Shown here one piece after another: positions 32,584-38,360 of a stretch of DNA of 38,360 nt. Each line of letters starts with the position of its first letter. Within the stretch, counting starts at the first letter, position 1. Under the pieces are notes generated by a model, which was given only the letters and a program-made list of their open reading frames with translations, was not told where the DNA came from and made no database searches. Both the position numbers and the translations under genes were made by a program. This stretch comes from Sphingomonas sp. Y57 (GTDB taxonomy: Bacteria > Pseudomonadota > Alphaproteobacteria > Sphingomonadales > Sphingomonadaceae), in the NCBI RefSeq assembly GCF_001015195.1, contig NZ_LDES01000190.1:1-38360 (forward strand), read 5' to 3'.

Positions 32584-33312
32584 ATGTATGTCGGACCGCA
32601 CCTGCGCAAAGCGCTCTCACGCCTCAACAGGGCATCCTCGATCGAGGCACTGCGCGACGGACTAGCCGATGCCGCGCGGCAGATGGGCTTCCCCTTTGTT
32701 GCGCTCGTTCAGCATGGCGGTCTTCCACGGCTGGTCGAGCGTTCTATGGTTGTCACTAACTATCCTGCGGAATTCGTCCAATCCTACATCGAGAACCACT
32801 ATTTCATCATCGATCCGGTATATGAGGTAAGCTATCAACTCGACCGACCGTTCGGCTGGGACGAGATCACCAACTACGTCGAGCTTGCCGATCACCAGCA
32901 TGCCCTTTTCGAGGAAGCGCAGGGCTACGGGATCATTCACGGCATCACTGTGCCGCTGCACATACCGAGCGAGACATACGCATCCTGTACCTTTTCCCGC
33001 CCGACGCCGATCGCGATCACACCGTCTTTGATGACCACGCTCCAGATCGTCGCAGGCTTCGCGTTCAAGACTGGCCTTTATCTTCATCACGCCATGCAAG
33101 GCCGCAATGTTCCTCGGCTTACGCGCCGCGAGGCCGAATGCACTGCGCTGATCGCGCTCGGCAAGACCGACTGGGAGATCGGCGAGATCCTCGGAATTGC
33201 TCAGACCTCGGTGCGGTATTTCATATCCAGAGCCAAGCAACGCTACGGTGTTTTCCGGCGCTCCGAGCTCGTCGCTCGCGCTATTGTTGACGCCCAGATA
33301 CCGATGAACTGA
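32584..33312 (+). CDS. LuxR-family regulator with autoinducer-binding domain, no LuxI nearby
   Basis: The 242-residue protein has an autoinducer-binding domain (about 15-165) and a LuxR helix-turn-helix (178-238, LTRREAECTALIALGKTDWE, IGEILGIAQTSVRYFIS). Aligned by spacing to TraR (W57, Y61, D70, W85), its residues are F64, Y68, D77 and W92: all spacings fit, but the first tryptophan is phenylalanine. GAGGAGGAA precedes ATG 32584. It may sense a host or foreign acyl-homoserine lactone and control transfer. No luxI-type gene lies in the window. Confidence 0.8.
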   Translation: MYVGPHLRKALSRLNRASSIEALRDGLADAARQMGFPFVALVQHGGLPRLVERSMVVTNYPAEFVQSYIENHYFIIDPVYEVSYQLDRPFGWDEITNYVELADHQHALFEEAQGYGIIHGITVPLHIPSETYASCTFSRPTPIAITPSLMTTLQIVAGFAFKTGLYLHHAMQGRNVPRLTRREAECTALIALGKTDWEIGEILGIAQTSVRYFISRAKQRYGVFRRSELVARAIVDAQIPMN

Positions 33313-33326
33313 CTTATTATCGTTGA

Positions 33327-33413
33327 CCCTATGCGAAGAAGGTCGCAAACCACATGCGTCGGCGGTTTGGTCCGGACGTGTTTGCGGCAAGCTGCGGGAA
33401 CTTGGTGAAGTAG
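33327..33413 (+). pseudogene. 3' remnant of a second VirB1-like lytic transglycosylase
   Basis: The frame PYAKKVANHMRRRFGPDVFA ending in AS-CGNLVK and TAG 33411-33413 matches the end of the intact lytic transglycosylase (SYASKVATHMRKLYGRDVFA, about 30954-31014). DNA identity is only moderate, so it is a diverged paralogue, not a recent copy. No start or catalytic part is present. Confidence 0.6.
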
Positions 33414-33996
33414 TTTTGGGCGATGAATACAAGCGGTTGAATAGCTTTCAATGCTGGCCTCCAAGGCTGGGCAGGCAGCCCGTTCGCTGCATCTGCCCTC
33501 CGAGGTCAACCCTTTTCAGCGAACACTGGGATCGTACCTAAGGTTGTGCGCTGGCCACCTGCGCTTTGCAGCTTCCACCCCAATTCAGCGATGCATCGTT
33601 CGCCGTCCTCCAGCGCCTGCGCGGAAGTGTGGACGGAGTAGTAGCCTGGATGCAGCTTGTGCGGAGACGCAGGCTGCCAGGGTGGCGCCTGAGGCTTGAA
33701 ACGCGGCTGCCGCGGCGTGAATGATCCGTGAGATACTGACAATGGGCGACCCAAGTGATCGCGGCGCATCCGCGGACGACAAACGCCCTGCTGCTCGCTG
33801 GCGCGAGAAATCGTTAGTATCCATCTGCGAGGGGCGCGGTGCCCGCAAAAGAGGTCGGGCGTTTGGTGAACCCTGGGTCAGCGGACTGGTTTCGGCCGCC
33901 ATTGCGGCACCACATTCGTGGGCGCTTTACGGAATGTGAACAGACGATGCTTAATGGATCGTTGCGGCGTGACAGTCGGGTCTGGCCGGAGGAACA
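33414..33996. other. 583-base region without a supported gene
   Basis: Open frames at 33506-33769 (minus) and 33721-33939 (plus) have no ribosome binding site. The minus frame has a somewhat protein-like end (ALEDGERCIAELGWKLQSAG) and may be a gene remnant. GGAGGAA at 33988-33994 belongs to the McrB gene. Confidence 0.4.
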
Positions 33997-36849
33997 GTGA
34001 GAGAGAACGAATTTCGAGCGTGGCTGATGGCCAAGGGCTATGCCGAGCATTCGGTAACCAGCGACATCAGCCGGATGCGCCGGGTCGAGGCGGCGATGCC
34101 CGACTATGGCTTGGTCGACCGGGATCTGGACCAGGCCTATGAACGCGACGCGATGGAGGCGCTGCTCGCGGCGCTGCGGCAATCGATCGACGATCTGCCG
34201 CACAATACGCCGCCTGCCGTGCTGGTTCCGCGTTCGAACAATTATGATGAGCGGTTGCGAACGGCCTTGCGGGGTGCGGAGGCCTATCGGGAATTTTGCC
34301 GGGGCGAGGCGGGGGAAGAGCAGGGAGACGCCGACCGGGTTCGCCGGCATGCGATGGAGCATTATTTTGCGCCGGCGCGCGGGGCGGGCGAGGCCATTGT
34401 GGAGATCCCCGTCCGCGAGATCAACGCCGCGCTCGAGCTCAAGAACCACTACAAGAATATCTGCCAGGCCCTTGCCGGTCCCAAGATGCAGGCGCTCGCC
34501 GATGTTCCGCCGCCGGTGCGGACGGGCAAGAACGACAGCCCGTTCACGATTTTCCGCTACACGCTGACCCGCTTCGACCGAAGCATGCTTGAGCGCCTGC
34601 GGAAGCTGTTCGTCGAGAAGCATCCCGACTTTCGGGATTTCGGCGACAGTGCAAGCTATGCATCGGCCGAGGATAACTACAAGCGCGCGCTTCTCATTCG
34701 CGCCGAAGAAATGATGGAGGAACATCGCTCGTCCGACGATGCGGTGCTTGGCGCTGCTCTGCTCGATCTCGCGTCGGGCAAGGCCGGGCTTGAGAGCAAC
34801 CTGCTCGACTGGCGCGTGGCCAGGATGGTCGCCGATATCCGCGCGAGCGACCCGGGCGTGATGGAAGAGTCCGCTGGCAAGCTGGCGCGCGCGCCCGATG
34901 CGATCGCTGCGGTGACCGAATGCGCCGAGCGCATCTGGCCTCATCTCTGCGAGAAATGGACGACAAGCCGGCCTCTGGCGGAAAGCCGCACGATCCCCAC
35001 GATGATCCGGGCCCTGGTCGATCCACGGGCGATGCTCGGCATTCGCTCGAGACCCACCGACAATGCCGCGCGGATGCTGATGGGCTCCCCCGCTTTTGGC
35101 GCCCAGCCTCTCGGTGCGGCGGAACTGGCGGCGGTGCTGGATCTGGCGAGGCGCATCTTCGCGATCATGGAGGAGGAATGGGGCTGGAGGCCGCGCGACC
35201 TGTGGGACGTGCAGGGCTTCATCTGGGAAACCTGCCAGGAGCGTTTGCCGCCCGTCGAGGAGAAACCGGCCGATCGGGCTGGAACGAGAAAGAGAATGAC
35301 CATGCCGACCAACCTCATCCTCTACGGCCCTCCGGGGACGGGCAAGACCTATGAGACTGCGCGGGAGGCCGTGCGCCTGTGCGGTGAGGCGGTCCCGGAG
35401 GACCGTGACGAGCTGATGTCGCTTTATCGCGCACTGAGCCAGAAGGGCCGCATCGAGTTCGTCACCTTCCATCAGAATTTCAGCTACGAGGATTTCGTCG
35501 AAGGCCTGCGTCCCGTGTCGGGCGAGGGCGAGGATGGCGCCGATGCGCCCGCCGGCTTCAGCCTTCAGCCCCAGGACGGGATCTTCAAGCGGATCGCCGA
35601 TGTTGCCGGGAGCAACCGCGGCAAGGTGGGGCAGGGCGACCGGGCCGTAATCGATCGCAGCCGCAAGGTGTTCAAGATGTCGCTCGGCCGGAGCTGGTCG
35701 TCACGTGACGACCTCATCTACCAGGAAGCCATTCGCGAGGGCTATGTGGTCCTCGGCTGGGGCGGCGACGTCGACTGGTCCGATCCGCGCTACGATCAAT
35801 GGGACGCGATCAAGGAGCGGTGGCGGCAGGATCATCCCGACGCCAGCGGCAACGACCCGAACATGTCGCAGATGTTCACCTTCCGCATCAACATGGAGAT
35901 CGGATCGCTGGTCGTCGTCTCCGACGGCAACCGCAAGTTCCGTGCGATCGGCGAAGTCACCGGACCCTATCGGTTCGTGCCCGGCGTGAACGGCGAATAC
36001 AACCATCGCCGGGCGGTTCGCTGGCTCTGGCACAGCGACGAAAGCCTGCCCCGCGAGCAGGTCTACAATAAGGAGCTGAGCCAGGTCTCGGTCTACCAGA
36101 TGGACAGCCGTCATGTGAATTGGGACGGTCTTGAACAGACGGTGGCGACCGGCGACGACGGGAGCGGGACGGGGACGCCCGAAGGCCATGTCCTGATCAT
36201 CGACGAGATCAACCGCGCCAACATCTCCAAGGTGTTCGGAGAGCTGATCACGCTGATCGAACCCGACAAGCGGCTCGGCATGGGCAATGGCCTGACCGTC
36301 CGCCTGCCTTACTCCAAGGCCCCGTTCGGGGTGCCGGCCAACCTGCACATCCTTGGCACGATGAACACGGCGGACCGGTCCATCGCCTTGCTCGACACCG
36401 CGCTGCGTCGGCGCTTCACCTTCCGGGAGGTCGCGCCAGACCCCGAACTGCTCGTGGACGCGGAGGGGCGTTCCGCCGTGCCGCTTCGGGAGGCTCTCGA
36501 AACCATCAACGAGCGGATCGAATATCTGGTCGATCGCGAGCATCGCATCGGCCACGCCTTCTTCATGCATTGCGCGTCGCGCACCGATGTCGACGCGGTC
36601 ATGCGCGACAAGATCATTCCATTGCTCCAGGAGTATTTCTTCGAGGACTGGGGACGGATCCATGCGGTGCTCGGGAGTGGCTTCATCGGTCAGCGCGTGC
36701 TGAAGGCGCCGCCGGGAATCGACGGGCTGGAGCGCAAGAGCTGGTTCGTGCGCGTGCCCTTCGCAGACGATGCCTATGAGGCGCTGGTCGGGAAGGTTGC
36801 CGCGGCACAGGACGGCGTGGCCGATAATCCGGCACCGCAAACGGCGTGA
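33997..36849 (+). CDS. mcrB: McrB-like AAA+ GTPase with an inserted EVE/PUA-like domain
   Basis: The 950-residue protein starts at GTG 33997 with GGAGGAA just upstream. The N-terminal 430 residues are helical with a start (EFRAWLMAKGYAEHSVTSDI then SRMRRVE) often seen in large McrB proteins. The motor has Walker A GPPGTGKT (444-451), Walker B LIIDEINR (D736-E737) and the McrB signature MNTADRS (789-795). Between Walker A and B an insertion of about 150 residues (from 556, VFKMSLGRSW, GYVVLGWGGDVDW, MEIGSLVVVS, FRAIGEVTGPYRF) looks like an EVE/PUA-type modified-base reader. With McrC it would cut DNA bearing modified bases. The stop overlaps the McrC start (GTGA). Confidence 0.85.
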   Translation: MRENEFRAWLMAKGYAEHSVTSDISRMRRVEAAMPDYGLVDRDLDQAYERDAMEALLAALRQSIDDLPHNTPPAVLVPRSNNYDERLRTALRGAEAYREFCRGEAGEEQGDADRVRRHAMEHYFAPARGAGEAIVEIPVREINAALELKNHYKNICQALAGPKMQALADVPPPVRTGKNDSPFTIFRYTLTRFDRSMLERLRKLFVEKHPDFRDFGDSASYASAEDNYKRALLIRAEEMMEEHRSSDDAVLGAALLDLASGKAGLESNLLDWRVARMVADIRASDPGVMEESAGKLARAPDAIAAVTECAERIWPHLCEKWTTSRPLAESRTIPTMIRALVDPRAMLGIRSRPTDNAARMLMGSPAFGAQPLGAAELAAVLDLARRIFAIMEEEWGWRPRDLWDVQGFIWETCQERLPPVEEKPADRAGTRKRMTMPTNLILYGPPGTGKTYETAREAVRLCGEAVPEDRDELMSLYRALSQKGRIEFVTFHQNFSYEDFVEGLRPVSGEGEDGADAPAGFSLQPQDGIFKRIADVAGSNRGKVGQGDRAVIDRSRKVFKMSLGRSWSSRDDLIYQEAIREGYVVLGWGGDVDWSDPRYDQWDAIKERWRQDHPDASGNDPNMSQMFTFRINMEIGSLVVVSDGNRKFRAIGEVTGPYRFVPGVNGEYNHRRAVRWLWHSDESLPREQVYNKELSQVSVYQMDSRHVNWDGLEQTVATGDDGSGTGTPEGHVLIIDEINRANISKVFGELITLIEPDKRLGMGNGLTVRLPYSKAPFGVPANLHILGTMNTADRSIALLDTALRRRFTFREVAPDPELLVDAEGRSAVPLREALETINERIEYLVDREHRIGHAFFMHCASRTDVDAVMRDKIIPLLQEYFFEDWGRIHAVLGSGFIGQRVLKAPPGIDGLERKSWFVRVPFADDAYEALVGKVAAAQDGVADNPAPQTA

Positions 36850-38153
36850 CGCATCTTGCGGTTCCCGAATGGGGCCGGGCGCCGGTTGGCCCGCAAGGTT
36901 TCTCCGTCGCGCAGGCCGAGGCGCTTGTCGCCGCGGCGAGGGGGCATCCGCTTGGCGGCGCGGATGGATCGGGGATCGTCTCCGACCATCGTCATTACCT
37001 GCAGGCCCGCCAGATGGTCGGAGTGCTTGCCGCGCCGGGATGCAGCCTCGAAATCCTGCCCAAGGTCGATCCCGACGCGCCGCACGAGGACATGCCCACG
37101 GTCCGCCGGCGGCTGGTCGCGCTCCTCGACCTCGCCCTGGGTCTCGACATCGGCGCCGGCGCCGCGACGGCGATGGGGTGGGGGGCCGGGAATCTGCTCG
37201 AGATTCTCATCAGGATATTCGCCGACCGGCTCCTTGTCGAAACCCGGCGAGGCCTCCCGCGGCGCTATCTGCCGCATGAGGACGATCTGTCGGCGTTGCG
37301 GGGGCGTCTCGATGTCACCCGGCAGTTCACGCATCATGCGGTCCGGCCCGATCGGCTCGCCTGCCGGTACGATCAGCTCTCGAGCGATCTTCCGCTGCTG
37401 CAGGTCATGAAAGCGGCCGTGCTTGCGCTGCGCCGGCTGAGCCGCGCGCCCGACACCCAGCGGCTGCTGGATGAGCTTCGTTTCGTGCTCGCCGGCGTCT
37501 CCGATATCCCCCTGTCGTCATTGCCGTGGGATCGGGTCAGTATAGATCGGACCAACCGGCGCTGGGAGAGCCTGTTCGCCCTCGCCCGTCTGCTTGTGAG
37601 GCGCGACTGGCAATCGACCTCGGCGAGCGCCGGCGGCGGGGAGGGTGTTGCGCTGCTGTTCGCGATGAACGACCTGTTCGAAGCTGCGGTCGCCGCGCTG
37701 CTTCGCCAGGATCTTGCCGGCAGCGGCATCGATGTCGTCGCGCAGGGCGGCCTGCGCTATTGCCTGGGCGACTGGCGTGGGGACGAGGATTGCACGGGGC
37801 ACCTGTTCCAGACGCGGCCCGACATCCTGCTGCGCCGGGACGGCGAGGTGGTGGCCATCGTCGATACCAAGTGGAAGTCTCTGAGCGGAGATCCGCTCGA
37901 TCGCCGCAAGGGCGTCGGCCAGGCCGATGTCTACCAGATGATGGCCTATGCGCGGCTCTACCGCTGCGACCGCCTGATGCTCCTCTATCCCGCGCGTCCG
38001 GGATCGGGAGGCGCCGTGGTGCGGGAGTTCGGTATGGATGGCGGCAGGGAATTACTCGTGTTGGGGCAGGTCGATATGTCGGGCAGCCTGGATGACGCAC
38101 GAACCGGGCTTTCCGGGTTGGTTGCTGGGATGCTTTCGCCTTTGGCGACGTGA
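36846..38153 (+). CDS. mcrC: McrC-like nuclease subunit
   Basis: The 435-residue protein starts at GTG 36846, coupled to McrB. It has the McrC fold: an N-terminal beta part, the SLEILPKVD strand, LACRYDQLSSDLPLLQVMKA in the middle and the PD-(D/E)xK site RPDILL with D326, then AIVDTKWK with D340 and K342. It would be the nuclease of the McrBC complex, recruited by McrB translocation. All catalytic residues are present, so the pair looks functional. Confidence 0.9.
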   Translation: MTHLAVPEWGRAPVGPQGFSVAQAEALVAAARGHPLGGADGSGIVSDHRHYLQARQMVGVLAAPGCSLEILPKVDPDAPHEDMPTVRRRLVALLDLALGLDIGAGAATAMGWGAGNLLEILIRIFADRLLVETRRGLPRRYLPHEDDLSALRGRLDVTRQFTHHAVRPDRLACRYDQLSSDLPLLQVMKAAVLALRRLSRAPDTQRLLDELRFVLAGVSDIPLSSLPWDRVSIDRTNRRWESLFALARLLVRRDWQSTSASAGGGEGVALLFAMNDLFEAAVAALLRQDLAGSGIDVVAQGGLRYCLGDWRGDEDCTGHLFQTRPDILLRRDGEVVAIVDTKWKSLSGDPLDRRKGVGQADVYQMMAYARLYRCDRLMLLYPARPGSGGAVVREFGMDGGRELLVLGQVDMSGSLDDARTGLSGLVAGMLSPLAT

Positions 38154-38322
38154 CCATCGGCGCCGTCACAAATCTGGTCGGGCTTGCGTCAGTGTACTCC
38201 TTCGATGGGGCTGGCGGACTTGCACAGCTTGGCAGGCTTGGTGGACGGCCTGTGATCTGCTGATCGGTGAAACTGACGACAGGCAGGCAATGGCGCGATA
38301 GGGTGGCCACGAGGAGGGACAA

Positions 38323-38360
38323 TGTTTCATGGAAATGTCAGCCTAGCACTACTTTGGCAG
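38323..38360 (+). CDS. Start of a further gene, cut by the window end
   Basis: GAGGAGGGA ends two bases before ATG 38323, and the frame stays open for 12 codons (MFHGNVSLALLWQ) to the end. The gene may belong with McrBC as a third component, but the 169-base gap and the short sequence do not allow a call. Confidence 0.35.

Overview
The window is a high-GC accessory region of a conjugative plasmid or integrative conjugative element. Its host is most likely an alphaproteobacterium of the Sphingomonadales (Sphingobium, Novosphingobium or Sphingopyxis type). This host call is inference from base composition and from the mix of plasmid families seen together (DUF736, DUF2493, DUF3560, DUF1419, DUF6283-like, MobF relaxase). 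No rRNA, tRNA, CRISPR array, replication initiator or complete insertion sequence was found.

Layout. (1) 1-2181: C-terminal part of a very large SNF2-type helicase of plasmids and phages, cut by the window edge. (2) 2344-3211: a TacA/TacT-like RHH-GNAT toxin-antitoxin pair. (3) 3547-19172: a long one-directional array of about 25 mostly small, mostly uncharacterised genes. It holds a sigma region 4-like regulator, a protein with about five helix-turn-helix units, a DUF3560 protein, a GHKL (Hsp90-like) ATPase, a DUF1419 protein, a cysteine-rich DUF6283-like protein and a SLOG-fold protein. Many overlap by ATGA or are a few bases apart, so they form several operons. A G-rich tract sits upstream of the first gene of six of these units. 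(4) 19218-19953: a Phd/PIN toxin-antitoxin pair with clear operators. (5) 19980-21158: two small minus-strand genes and a DUF5818-like gene, with two unusual inverted-repeat structures at 20198-20324 and 21249-21540. (6) 21733-30485 or 31039: the DNA-processing block: DUF736, DUF2493 (SLOG), a minus-strand TraC/TraD-like coiled-coil protein, a repeat-rich oriT candidate, an RHH protein, a TraD/TrwB coupling protein, a TrwC/TraI (MobF) relaxase, an Mrr-like nuclease and a VirB1-like lytic transglycosylase. Gene order oriT-RHH-coupling protein-relaxase matches trwABC of R388. (7) 31284-33413: a scar zone: 5'-truncated cobW-like and sodC genes joined back to back, a LuxR-family solo regulator and a remnant of a second VirB1-like gene. 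(8) 33997-38153: an McrBC restriction system whose McrB has an EVE/PUA-like insertion between Walker A and B. A further gene starts at 38323 and leaves the window.

How it fits together. The right half nicks, unwinds and delivers DNA to a type IV secretion channel (channel genes are outside the window). The toxin-antitoxin pairs, the helicase and McrBC are maintenance and defence or anti-restriction functions. The hypothetical array in between is the least understood part and is where unknown functions are most likely. All function calls rest on reading motifs by eye; no database search was possible.
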